DNA of 48,508 bases, taken from positions 1 through 48,508 of the forward strand of contig NZ_RAPE01000010.1 in NCBI RefSeq assembly GCF_003651245.1, given 5' to 3'. The notes below the pieces were generated by a model. That model made no database searches, was not told the DNA's origin, and saw only the letters and a program-made list of their open reading frames with translations. How positions within the stretch are numbered: the first letter of the stretch is position 1; each line of letters begins with the position of its first letter. Positions 8,980-18,381 of the stretch are shown in pieces. The stretch is from Roseovarius spongiae. GTDB lineage: Bacteria; Pseudomonadota; Alphaproteobacteria; Rhodobacterales; Rhodobacteraceae. A program made the position numbers and the translations under genes.

Positions 8980-9854
8980 GCGGCTTGCCTTGGCATGCAG
9001 GCGGCGCGCAAGTGCGAGGGCAGGAAGCTGGCCAGCCACAGCACCGCCTCGGCCCATTCCAGACCGGGCAGCGCCTCCGGCAGGGGCGAAGGCCTCTCTG
9101 TCACCGTCTGGCCCCGCAGCCATGCGGCCAACCGTCGCCGCGTGCCCGACCCCTTGGGCAGGGCCAGCAACGCGCCGCGCGCCCGCGCCGCGCGCGGCGC
9201 GATCCCCATCAGCCGCAGCATCCGCGCGGCGCACAGATCGGGCGCATCGCCCTGCATTCCCTGCTCGAAGGGCGGCGAGACTACGGAGACAGAAACGATC
9301 ACGTCCCCCTGCAAGGTCAGATCCAGCACCAGCCCCGGCGGCAGCATCGGCAGGAACGGGCCGAACCGCGCGTTATAGACGTCGAGCGCCAGCCCGTCGC
9401 GGATATCGTCCGCCGTCATCGCCATCGGCCGGCCATAAGGGTTGCCCCCCATCATGCCACGCCCGCCTTGCCCGTGCGGCCCCATCCCCTGCCAGGGATG
9501 CGGCGGCACGTCGGGGCGCTGGTCAGGGTCGTCCGCCCCTGCTGCCGCCCGGATCGCGGGCAGCGGATCGTCGCCTGCCACGCCTTGCCCGCGCGCAAAC
9601 AGCGGTGCGGCCTGCCACCAGACCGTCCCGCGCGGCGTCGGGATCTGCGCGTGAAGCCGTTCCAGTGCGGTCTTGTGCGCGCCATCCACCGCGCCCGCGA
9701 CCAGCAGCACGCGGGCGTGGCGGGGGCTGTCAACCAGACGCAGGCCGGGCCGGTGCCGCAGCCCTTCGACCGGCGCCAGACCCTGTGCGCCAACCACCGC
9801 AAAAACCGGGATCTCGGCGCCGCGCGCCAGGGCGGAAAGCCAGTTCATTGCCAT
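8976..9854 (-). CDS. Chimeric NuoB-like/NuoD-like protein lacking redox residues
   Basis: A 292-residue soluble protein between nuoA and nuoH, the place of nuoB-C-D. Residues about 36-84 resemble NuoB: SPRHARVLLVAGAV and then RLHAQIPTPRG match the family's SPRQ-D--IVAGT and YDQMPEPR. The paired cysteine site that holds cluster N2 reads FAVVGAQG, with no cysteines. Residues 119-146 are a Gly/Met/His-rich linker (GMGPHGQGGRGMMGG). Residues about 158-260 resemble the start of NuoD (FGPFLPMLPPGLVLDLTLQ), but the quinone-site histidines of GP-HPA-HG are Leu and Pro and the later HRG motif is absent. The start at 9854 has GAGGGGG seven bases upstream; an ATG at 9848 overlaps the nuoA stop (ATGA). 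Its true function is unknown. Confidence 0.75.
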   Translation of the reverse strand: MAMNWLSALARGAEIPVFAVVGAQGLAPVEGLRHRPGLRLVDSPRHARVLLVAGAVDGAHKTALERLHAQIPTPRGTVWWQAAPLFARGQGVAGDDPLPAIRAAAGADDPDQRPDVPPHPWQGMGPHGQGGRGMMGGNPYGRPMAMTADDIRDGLALDVYNARFGPFLPMLPPGLVLDLTLQGDVIVSVSVVSPPFEQGMQGDAPDLCAARMLRLMGIAPRAARARGALLALPKGSGTRRRLAAWLRGQTVTERPSPLPEALPGLEWAEAVLWLASFLPSHLRAACMPRQAA

Positions 9855-10189
9855 CGGAACACCCCCTCGCGCCAGCCATAGAGGATACCGACGGACAGGA
9901 TGCCGAGGAACATGCCCATCTCGGCCAGCGCCACCGGCCCGGTTTCGACATAGACCACCGCCCACGGATACATGAACATCATCTCCATCTCAAAGGCGAT
10001 GAAGAGCAGCGTCATCGGGTAATAGCGCACATGAAACCGCTGCCAGGCATGGGTTTCGGGCAGCCCGCCCCCGAGAAAGGGCGCGCGCTGCGGCCATGTC
10101 GCATCAGTCCGCGCGCCGATCCGCTGCATCGCGACCGCAAAGGCGATGGCAAGCAGCACAAGGATGAGGGGCATTGCGATCCCGGTCAT
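9845..10189 (-). CDS. nuoA: NuoA-like membrane subunit
   Basis: A 114-residue, three-helix protein, first gene of the module. The NuoA signature is clear: RFHVRYYPMTLLFIAFEMEM, where normal NuoA has R-Y---M-F--FD-E. The acidic pair is kept as E and E instead of D and E. GGAGG lies 8 bases before the ATG. No convincing private promoter is seen in the 123 bases upstream and no hairpin separates it from the DUF305 gene, so read-through from the copper genes upstream is possible. Confidence 0.88.
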   Translation of the reverse strand: MTGIAMPLILVLLAIAFAVAMQRIGARTDATWPQRAPFLGGGLPETHAWQRFHVRYYPMTLLFIAFEMEMMFMYPWAVVYVETGPVALAEMGMFLGILSVGILYGWREGVFRWQ

Positions 10190-10312
10190 CGTCCTGTCCT
10201 CCGTTCACGTTCCGCGCGGGGTCATTCCCGACGCCTTATCACCCATTCCGTGAAGGATAGCATATCCAACCGCAGTGTCGTCCGACCTGCCGGTGCCATC
10301 CCGAAACGACGC

Positions 10313-11194
10313 TCACGGCGCACACCGGTAGAAGCCGCGGAACCCGGCGGTCAGGCCGGCATCCAGTTCAAGGGTCAGGTCGGCCTCCTGCATGGTTCCG
10401 TCCGCGTTCAGGGCACCGCCGCCCGGCGCGCTCACCTCTATGGCAAGACCGTCCGCGCGCGGCGCGGCGCCGGTCGCAATATCGCCTTCCGGCGCAACGT
10501 CCAGCCGCACCAGATCGCCGCTGAGTTTCACAAGGCCCGCCATGTCGTCACCGACCGAACCGATTGCGAGCACCGCGGGACTGTCGGAGGTGTAGGAGAA
10601 CGTGCAGGTGGGACCATCTGGGAAAAGCCGCGCGATTTCCGCGTCACTCATGAAGCCCGGATCGAGAACCGGTATATTGGCCGTGGAAAGCGCCTGGTCG
10701 AGGCTCACGATTTCGCCGACACTCGACTCTTGCGGCTCGGACATCACGCCCGATGCCTCGATCTCGTCGACAAGATACCGCATCTGGGCAATTTCCTTGT
10801 CCTGGGCATAGATGATTTCATCGGCCAGCTTGCGCACGCGGGCATCTTCGATATTGGCCCGGCTCGACGTCATGATGGCGATGGAATGATGCGGGATCAT
10901 CGCCCGCATGAAGCTGGTATCGCCGACCGTCACCTGGCTGCGCACCAGCCAGAGCGACGCTGCGAAGGCCAACGCTGCACCCGCAAAAATCGAGGCGTTG
11001 ATTGTCTTGCTGGAATACATTGACAACATGAATCCGAGCATGATGAAGGCCATTGTCGCGCCCATCAGGACCGCCATGTAGGCCCGTGTCTCCGACCAGA
11101 AGACATGCGCCCAGAGGTAGGTATTGAGATACATCAGGATGAACATCACGACCGTCGAGGTTGCGATCATTGCGGCAAATCTCCAATATGACAT
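10313..11194 (-). CDS. DUF305 membrane protein with C-terminal extension
   Basis: A 293-residue protein with three N-terminal membrane helices (about residues 5-85), then a DUF305 domain: FMRAMIPHHSIAIM, ANIEDARVRKLADEII and EIAQMRYLV. The paired histidines and methionines of DUF305 are often seen near copper genes and are thought to bind metal. From about residue 190 a separate domain starting TCTFSYTSDSPAVLAIGS follows; I do not recognise its function. A CueR-type promoter lies 30 bases upstream (11224-11254). Next on the same strand is the Nuo-like module. A role in membrane-associated copper binding is inference. Confidence 0.82.
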   Translation of the reverse strand: MSYWRFAAMIATSTVVMFILMYLNTYLWAHVFWSETRAYMAVLMGATMAFIMLGFMLSMYSSKTINASIFAGAALAFAASLWLVRSQVTVGDTSFMRAMIPHHSIAIMTSSRANIEDARVRKLADEIIYAQDKEIAQMRYLVDEIEASGVMSEPQESSVGEIVSLDQALSTANIPVLDPGFMSDAEIARLFPDGPTCTFSYTSDSPAVLAIGSVGDDMAGLVKLSGDLVRLDVAPEGDIATGAAPRADGLAIEVSAPGGGALNADGTMQEADLTLELDAGLTAGFRGFYRCAP

Positions 11195-11223
11195 GAGTGA
11201 CCTTTCAGATTCGCGTTAAAACA

Positions 11224-11254
11224 AGGTAACGACCTTCCATCGCTGGAGGGTTCC
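11224..11254 (-). promoter_or_regulatory. CueR-type promoter for the DUF305 gene
   Basis: On the minus strand: GGAACC, 19 bases containing CCCTCC-AGCGAT-GGAAGG, then TTACCT. The 19-base spacer and central dyad are the hallmark of MerR-family promoters, here matching the copA-type box elsewhere in the window. The start codon at 11194 is 30 bases downstream of the -10. Just upstream, 11251-11266 is a perfect 16-base palindrome (TTCCAAAGCTTTGGAA) overlapping the -35, which could bind a second regulator. Confidence 0.7.
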
Positions 11255-11287
11255 AAAGCTTTGGAAAGTCCAGATATGCGGCAGGCG

Positions 11288-11704
11288 TCAGGAATGTCGT
11301 CTGGTCGTGACCAGAAAGATGGTCGAAGCCGAACAGCTGATCAGCAAGAAACCGTTCAGCGCCTCAATCCCCGCCAGAAAGCGCAGATGACCTGTCGGAT
11401 AGATGTCGCCCAGCCCAAGGGAAGAATAATTCACCACTGAGAAATAGAACACATCCATGAACGAGTTCACGTCAGCTTGCGCAAAACCGCCAATGCCCGT
11501 CGATTGGCCGATAAAGAAGCCGACCGCGTAGAGCCCTGCCTCGGCAATATGTGCGGCCGCCAGGACGTAAAGGGCAATCAACAGTGCACCTGTGCCGGTG
11601 ATGTGCTTCCGGTCGGTAAGGTGCATGGCGAATGCCATTGCACGCGCATGCAGGCCACCGCACAATCCGAAAAGAATGATGACCAGCCCTGCAGCCAGTG
11701 TCAT
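11288..11704 (-). CDS. Small two-pore-helix ion channel-like protein
   Basis: A 138-residue membrane protein resembling the Ion_trans_2 (bacterial K+ channel-like) fold: hydrophobic helices at about 1-20 and 38-60, a pore region YFSVVNYSSLGLGDIYPTG, and a final helix. The filter reads SLGLGD rather than the potassium signature TVGYG, so selectivity is unknown. It lies 15 bases after the cueR stop with GAGGGA before the ATG, and is probably part of the copA-cueR operon. Similar short proteins are common in alphaproteobacteria, but I cannot assign a role. A link to ion balance during copper stress is only suggested by position. Confidence 0.7.
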   Translation of the reverse strand: MTLAAGLVIILFGLCGGLHARAMAFAMHLTDRKHITGTGALLIALYVLAAAHIAEAGLYAVGFFIGQSTGIGGFAQADVNSFMDVFYFSVVNYSSLGLGDIYPTGHLRFLAGIEALNGFLLISCSASTIFLVTTRRHS

Positions 11705-11719
11705 ACGCGACTGTCCCTC

Positions 11720-12139
11720 TTAACCGGCTTCATTCAGCAGAGCGATTTCTTCCTCTTTCGCTGCAAGATCGGCCAGGATAGGGCAGTCGGGCCGGTGGTC
11801 TCCGGCGCAGGCATCGACGAGATGCGCAAGCGTCGCGCGCATCTCCGTCAACTCCGCGATCTTCCGGTCGATCCGATCAAGCTGCACTTCGGCGATCTGC
11901 TTGACCTCGGCGCTGGTGCGACCGTCGTCCTCGTAGAGCTTCAGGAGATTGCGGCAATCCTCGATGCTGAAGCCGAGCGCGCGGGCGCGCCCGAGGAATG
12001 CCAGCTTATGCACGTCGCGGTCGCGAAAGCTGCGATAGCCGTTGGCGCTGCGCAGCGGCTTGACCAGCCCGATATCCTCGTAATAGCGGATTGTCTTGGC
12101 CGGCAGGCCGGAGCGTTCCGCGACATCTCCGATGTTCAT
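11720..12139 (-). CDS. cueR: CueR-type MerR family Cu(I)-responsive regulator
   Basis: A 139-residue MerR-family activator. The start at 12139 gives the canonical MNIGDVAERSGLPAKTIRYY winged-helix beginning; the longer frame upstream would run into copA. The metal loop has Cys111-X7-Cys119 (CAGDHRPDC), and Ser76 stands where Cu/Ag/Au sensors have serine instead of cysteine. It therefore senses monovalent ions, mainly Cu(I), in the cytosol. It is encoded 13 bases after copA on the same strand, so it is co-induced with its target. Seven dyads fitting its binding site are listed separately. Confidence 0.93.
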   Translation of the reverse strand: MNIGDVAERSGLPAKTIRYYEDIGLVKPLRSANGYRSFRDRDVHKLAFLGRARALGFSIEDCRNLLKLYEDDGRTSAEVKQIAEVQLDRIDRKIAELTEMRATLAHLVDACAGDHRPDCPILADLAAKEEEIALLNEAG

Positions 12140-12152
12140 CTCAAAATCCTCC

Positions 12153-14660
<2,508 letters not shown>

Positions 14661-14687
14661 GGCGGACTCCTGTCTGGATTTGTCCGA

Positions 14688-14718
14688 AAGATAGGGGTTC
14701 CACTTGATGGAAGGTCAA
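14688..14718 (-). promoter_or_regulatory. CueR-dependent copA promoter
   Basis: Minus strand: TTGACC (14713-14718), 19-base spacer with the dyad CCTTCC-ATCAAGT-GGAACC, then TATCTT (14688-14693). The long spacer is what MerR-type activators need; the arrangement matches the E. coli copA promoter. It lies 28 bases upstream of the copA start codon. Confidence 0.88.
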
Positions 14719-14746
14719 TAGGGTTCAAAAATATTCCATTCCGTCC

Positions 14747-14777
14747 TTGACCTTCCTGCGGTGGAAGACCTCACCTG
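14747..14777 (+). promoter_or_regulatory. CueR-type box upstream of the copZ-like gene
   Basis: TTGACC followed by the dyad CCTTCC-TGCGGT-GGAAGA in a 19-base spacer. The -10 position (CACCTG) is poor, so the promoter may be weak or shifted by one base. It faces away from the copA promoter, giving a divergent pair of boxes centred about 56 bases apart. The start codon of the 68-residue chaperone is 25 bases downstream. Confidence 0.65.
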
Positions 14778-14801
14778 AGTTGGCATTCGAAGGAGATAGG
14801 C

Positions 14802-15008
14802 ATGACCAGATTGAGCGTACCGGACATGAGCTGCGGGCACTGCACCGCTGCAATCGAGAAGGCGATCAAGGCAATTGATCCAACCGCCAGGGTTTCCTGT
14901 GACCTTGGGGCGCATATTGTCGAGGTGGAGAGTTTTCTAAGCGAGCGGGCCGTGTCCGAAGCAATTCGCGATGCCGGCTATGATGCAAAATCACCGGCAG
15001 CGACCTGA
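14802..15008 (+). CDS. copZ: Copper chaperone, CopZ-like heavy-metal-associated domain
   Basis: A 68-residue cytosolic HMA-domain protein. The metal motif is MSCGHC near the N-terminus (DMSCGHCTAAIEKAI), slightly different from the CASC of CopA, with histidine between the cysteines. It is expected to carry Cu(I) to CopA. GGAG precedes the ATG, and a CueR-type box lies just upstream. Its stop codon lies in the first unit of a 16-base tandem repeat (15000-15031). Convergent with the DsbA-like gene, with a hairpin between them. Confidence 0.9.
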   Translation: MTRLSVPDMSCGHCTAAIEKAIKAIDPTARVSCDLGAHIVEVESFLSERAVSEAIRDAGYDAKSPAAT

Positions 15009-15081
15009 TACGAAAGCGACCTGATACGAAAAATGGCGCCGGGGGATCCGACGCCATTTCAACACGCGACCTGATACGCAA
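15000..15081 (+). repeat. 16-base tandem repeat plus a third copy at the copZ 3' end
   Basis: GCGACCTGATACGAAA occurs perfectly twice in tandem (15000-15015 and 15016-15031) and once more at 15066-15081 with one change (GCGACCTGATACGCAA). The first copy includes the last codons and stop of copZ, so the copies look like duplications of the gene's end. The hairpin 15031-15059 lies between the second and third copies. Confidence 0.85.
15031..15059. terminator. Bidirectional terminator-like hairpin
   Basis: AAATGGCG (15031-15038) pairs with CGCCATTT (15052-15059) around a 13-base loop. A short A run on one side and T run on the other let it work as a terminator for both convergent genes (copZ and the DsbA-like gene). 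Confidence 0.7.
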
Positions 15082-15083
15082 GA

Positions 15084-15812
15084 TCAATCGCTTTCCCGTG
15101 TCTTGTCGACCAGAGCCTCCAGTTGATCCTGTTCGACAAAGCCGGGCACAAGGTCGTCTCCGATCACGAAAGACGGTGTTCCGTTGAAGCCGAGCGCCTG
15201 GGACAGGCGCATCGATTCGTCGATATGCTCCTGCACCTCGGGCGCGTCCATATCGGTGCGCAATTGTTCGATATCGAGCCCGATCTCCTCGGCCAGGCGC
15301 ATGACCGACGCCTCTTCGGCACGTTCTTCCATACCCATGAGCGCCCAGTGAAACTCCTCATATTTGCCCTGTTCCCTTGCGGCCAGGGCGGCTTTCGCCG
15401 CGAAGACAGACCCTTCGCTGAGAATGGGCCATTCGCGATAGACGAGCCGGACATCCTGGTCGGCGTCGAGCAGCCCCTGGACCTCTGACATGGCCCGCTT
15501 GCAGTAAGGGCAGTTGTAGTCGAAGAACTCCACGACCGTGACATCACCTTCGGGATTTCCGAGGACCGGCGCGTTCGGATCACGCTCGAGCAACTGGCGC
15601 TGGTTCTTCAGAACGTCGGCAGCCGCTTCTGCCTGGGTGGCCGCCTGCTCCTGTTCGAGCAACTGCACGGCTTCCATGATGATCTGCGGGTTTTCCCGGA
15701 TCGCTTCCAGCGCCAGTTCCTTGATCCGCGCATCGCTCAGGTCCTGCGCGAAGCCGGCAATCGGCATGACAGCCAGGCCAATTGCCAGCGCGGTGGTTTT
15801 CATCGGGTGCAT
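15084..15812 (-). CDS. Periplasmic DsbA-family thioredoxin, ScsC/Com1-like
   Basis: A 242-residue protein with an N-terminal signal peptide (to about SFAQ/GFAQ) and a helical stalk region (ARIKELALEAIRENP through the EQEQAAT segment), as in trimeric ScsC-type proteins. The DSBA-like thioredoxin fold then shows FFDYNCPYCKRA, WPILSEGS and a cis-proline segment NGTPSFVI. It should oxidise, isomerise or reduce protein thiols in the periplasm, a known need under copper stress. The ATG at 15812 has AAGGA 8 bases upstream. It is the last gene of the oxidase/cytochrome cluster. A ScsB-type reductant is encoded at 21285-23399. Confidence 0.88.
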   Translation of the reverse strand: MHPMKTTALAIGLAVMPIAGFAQDLSDARIKELALEAIRENPQIIMEAVQLLEQEQAATQAEAAADVLKNQRQLLERDPNAPVLGNPEGDVTVVEFFDYNCPYCKRAMSEVQGLLDADQDVRLVYREWPILSEGSVFAAKAALAAREQGKYEEFHWALMGMEERAEEASVMRLAEEIGLDIEQLRTDMDAPEVQEHIDESMRLSQALGFNGTPSFVIGDDLVPGFVEQDQLEALVDKTRESD

Positions 15813-15814
15813 TG

Positions 15815-16291
15815 TCAATTTCCTTCTCTCTGAGCTTCGGCGGCGCTGCGTTCGGCCTGAATCTGCCGTTGCCGATCCGGCCAGGTGGATTTGATATAGG
15901 CGAGAATGTTCCAGATCTGATCGTCGCTCAGTTGATCGCCGAAGCCCGGCATGCCGCTTTCAAAATCGACACCCTGAGCGGCGAGGGCCGCCTTGCCGCC
16001 GAGCTTGGTGTAGTCGAAGAGCACGCTGTCAGAGTGATGCCATGTATGGCCCGTTTCGTCATGCGGCGGAGCCGGCAACGCGCCGTCCGGTCCCGGCGAG
16101 CGCCAGTCGGGCTGACCCTCCAGGTTAGCGCCGTGGCAGGAGGCGCAGTAGCTCTGGTAGAGTTTCTCGCCCTGTCCCAGATCGGCGCTCTCTGGACGAG
16201 CGCTGGTTTCGGCCCCGGCCTGCGTCATCAGCCATGCGCTGGCGGCGGCACCGGATAGAAGCACGGCGGAAAGGAGCAGGTATTTCCGCAT
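15815..16291 (-). CDS. Cytochrome c, membrane-anchored or exported
   Basis: A 158-residue class I-type cytochrome c. It has an N-terminal hydrophobic segment (MRKYLLLSAVLLSG) acting as anchor or signal, a heme motif CASCH after QSY, and a probable distal methionine in GMPGFGDQLSDDQIW. The final 25 residues are charged and predicted helical. The start overlaps the oxidase stop by one base (TGATG), implying coupled translation and a functional link, for example as electron acceptor or copper-site partner. The electron partners are not known. Confidence 0.88.
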   Translation of the reverse strand: MRKYLLLSAVLLSGAAASAWLMTQAGAETSARPESADLGQGEKLYQSYCASCHGANLEGQPDWRSPGPDGALPAPPHDETGHTWHHSDSVLFDYTKLGGKAALAAQGVDFESGMPGFGDQLSDDQIWNILAYIKSTWPDRQRQIQAERSAAEAQREGN

Positions 16292-17679
16292 CACGCCACC
16301 TCCAGCCAGGTCATCATGCCCGAGTCCGCATGGCTCAGCATGTGACAGTGAAACAGCCATTTTCCCGGATTGTCGGCGACGAAAGCGATGGTCCGGGTCT
16401 CGCCGCCAAACATCAGCAGGGTGTCGCGGAAGGGGCCAAGGCCCGCGTCCCCGGTTACTTCCCGGAAATGCATCCCGTGCAGGTGCATTGCATGCGGGAA
16501 CGACGTGTCGTTGTAGATTTCGAGTTTGAGCGTCTCGCCCACGGACAGGTTTGCCAGTGGCGTGTCGGTCATCCCGATCGTTCCGTTGAAGGCCCAGAAT
16601 TGGTTCGCGTCGACCAGTTGGCGAAAGCTCTTGCGTTCGCCGTCCAGGATCGCTGTATCCAGCGTGCCCATTGCCCCGCCCTGCATATTCAGCCGCGCCG
16701 TGACGGCTTTTTCCATGCCGGATATGTCCATGCGTGGGTTCGGCGGCAGGGGAAGTGGCGACCCGCGACGCGCCGCCGCCGCGCGGCCCGATACCGGAAA
16801 CGCTACCTGGGAGACGCCCACCTGATCCTCGATGCGCACGAGATGGGCTGCCTCGCCTGGTGCCGCGGTCACGTCCACAATCAGATCGGCGCGCTGGCCC
16901 GGCCCGAGGATCAGCACCTCGGTTACGGGTCCCGGATCGGGTAGCGGCATGCCATCGAGGGCCACGGTCCAGCCGTCCATCCCCGAAAGCGTCAGAACGA
17001 AGATCCGGGCGTTCGCCGCATTGATCAGCCGCAGGCGCAGACGCTCGTTCTGCTTCACATCCAGGGACAGATCAAAGCGCCCGTTGGTGGCGATGAAATT
17101 GCCGCGCCGTCCGGCATGACTGCGATCATGGCGTGACGTGAAGTCGGGGTCGATCTGTGCCGTTTCGGGATCGAGAAGCCAGTCGTCGAGGATCAATACT
17201 TCCTCGCGGTCGATATCCGGCGCCTCGGACTCTTCCACGATCAGCGCACCATAGAGTCCGCGCGCGACCTGCTCGGTTGACCGGTTGTGCGCGTGATACC
17301 AGTAGGTGCCGGCATCCGGTGCCACGAAATCATAGTCAAACTCCTGTCCCGGCTCGACAGCTGGCTGCGTCAGCCCGGGAACCCCGTCCATCGCGTTGTC
17401 GATGCGGATCCCGTGCCAATGAACCGAACTTGCCTGCGGCAGTTCGTTCAGGAACGATCTCTGGACGCGGGCGCCTTGAGCCATCCGCAACTCGGGTCCC
17501 GGCATCGCGCCGTCATAGCCCCAGACTTCAGTCTTGGGATAGGGCGAGGGGGCGAGTCGCACGCGCGTGGGCCGCGCCGTGAGCCGCGCGACACCTGTTG
17601 CTCCGCGGGCGGGCGCGGGCAGATTGCCCGCCGCCGCGAGCGCCACGCAGCCATTCAGAAATGTTCGACGGTCGATCAT
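16291..17679 (-). CDS. Multicopper oxidase, CueO-like, Tat-exported
   Basis: A 462-residue periplasmic multicopper oxidase. The N-terminus (MIDRRTFLNGC) carries a twin-arginine signal. All four copper motifs are present: HWHG, YWYHAHN, HAMHLHGMHF and the C-terminal HCHMLSHADSGMM, which supplies the type 1 and trinuclear ligands. It probably oxidises Cu(I) to the less toxic Cu(II). No methionine-rich insert is seen, unlike the second oxidase at 33419. AAGGA precedes the start. It lies directly before a cytochrome c with a one-base overlap. Confidence 0.93.
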   Translation of the reverse strand: MIDRRTFLNGCVALAAAGNLPAPARGATGVARLTARPTRVRLAPSPYPKTEVWGYDGAMPGPELRMAQGARVQRSFLNELPQASSVHWHGIRIDNAMDGVPGLTQPAVEPGQEFDYDFVAPDAGTYWYHAHNRSTEQVARGLYGALIVEESEAPDIDREEVLILDDWLLDPETAQIDPDFTSRHDRSHAGRRGNFIATNGRFDLSLDVKQNERLRLRLINAANARIFVLTLSGMDGWTVALDGMPLPDPGPVTEVLILGPGQRADLIVDVTAAPGEAAHLVRIEDQVGVSQVAFPVSGRAAAARRGSPLPLPPNPRMDISGMEKAVTARLNMQGGAMGTLDTAILDGERKSFRQLVDANQFWAFNGTIGMTDTPLANLSVGETLKLEIYNDTSFPHAMHLHGMHFREVTGDAGLGPFRDTLLMFGGETRTIAFVADNPGKWLFHCHMLSHADSGMMTWLEVA

Positions 17680-17735
17680 GATTTTCCTTGCGTTCGTAGA
17701 AGCTCCGCCGGAGCTGATCCAGGCCGGTTGAATCC

Positions 17736-17765
17736 GGAACGGACGGCAGCGATGCCGTCCGTTCC
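17736..17765. terminator. Perfect 12-base inverted repeat
   Basis: GGAACGGACGGC (17736-17747), a six-base loop, and GCCGTCCGTTCC (17754-17765). It lies between the cupredoxin stop (17784) and the oxidase start (17679). No T tract follows, so it may attenuate or stabilise transcripts, or be an operator for the oxidase operon, rather than a full terminator. Confidence 0.6.
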
Positions 17766-17783
17766 ATTAAGCATGCATGATCG

Positions 17784-18311
17784 TCAATTCGTAGCGACTT
17801 TGGCACTGGAAACGAACTCGCCGACCATCCCCGCCTGGCGATGGCCGGGCACGTTGCAGGCGAATCCAATTTTGGCGCTTCCCGAGAACGTCCACACGAT
17901 CTCGGCGGTCTCCCCGGGTTCGAGGAGTGCCGAATTCGCATCGTCATGCATCATGCCGGCCTCGCGCATCTTGTCGTGGTTCAAGGCGCGTCCGGTCATC
18001 ATACCACGCTGCATCATCCTGCGCATCTCGGTTTCGTGACCTTCCCACATCTGATCAGTCCCGATGTTGAACTCGTGAACCATACGTCCGTCATTGCTAA
18101 CGACGAACCTGACGGTTTCGCCCTTCTCGACGTCGACGGTCTCGGGGTCGAACCTCATTTCGTCCATTGAGACCTCGACGACCCGGTCGATGTTCGAGAC
18201 GTCGCCTTCCTGCCCGATATCGGCGTTATTTCCGTGGCCGGCATCGGCATGTGCGATCGAGGTCGCCGCAGCAAGTCCGGCGATCGCCGTTGCGTGTAGA
18301 AGATAGTTCAT
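17784..18311 (-). CDS. copI: Periplasmic cupredoxin, CopI-like (copy 1)
   Basis: A 175-residue exported type 1 copper protein. The start at 18311 has AAGGTG six bases upstream and gives a normal signal peptide ending AHA; longer in-frame starts give an unlikely charged leader. The blue-copper ligands are His in NDGRMVHEFN and the Cys-X4-His-X4-Met set in CNVPGHRQAGM. The middle is rich in Met and His (MRRMMQRGMMTG, GMMHDD). CopI-type proteins protect the periplasm and respiratory enzymes from copper. A close relative is encoded at 32160-32675. Confidence 0.9.
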   Translation of the reverse strand: MNYLLHATAIAGLAAATSIAHADAGHGNNADIGQEGDVSNIDRVVEVSMDEMRFDPETVDVEKGETVRFVVSNDGRMVHEFNIGTDQMWEGHETEMRRMMQRGMMTGRALNHDKMREAGMMHDDANSALLEPGETAEIVWTFSGSAKIGFACNVPGHRQAGMVGEFVSSAKVATN

Positions 18312-18381
18312 GCTGTTCACCTTTCGCATGTAGCTTTCAAAACTTGTCTTTATCTTTATGTCCTCGTTTGCCAGGCGCGCG

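Noticed and set aside
8979..9234. N-terminal extension of NuoH by 85 residues
   Set aside because: It overlaps the NuoB/NuoD-like gene in another frame, has no hydrophobic pattern, and the ATG at 8979 has the ATGA overlap.
10200..10300. CueR-type box directly upstream of nuoA
   Set aside because: CCTTCACGGAATGG on the minus strand is only a weak partial match with no well-placed -35/-10.
16291..17679. Nitrite reductase identity for the first oxidase
   Set aside because: Four multicopper-oxidase motifs with HCHMLSH and three cupredoxin domains fit a CueO-like oxidase, not a two-domain nitrite reductase.
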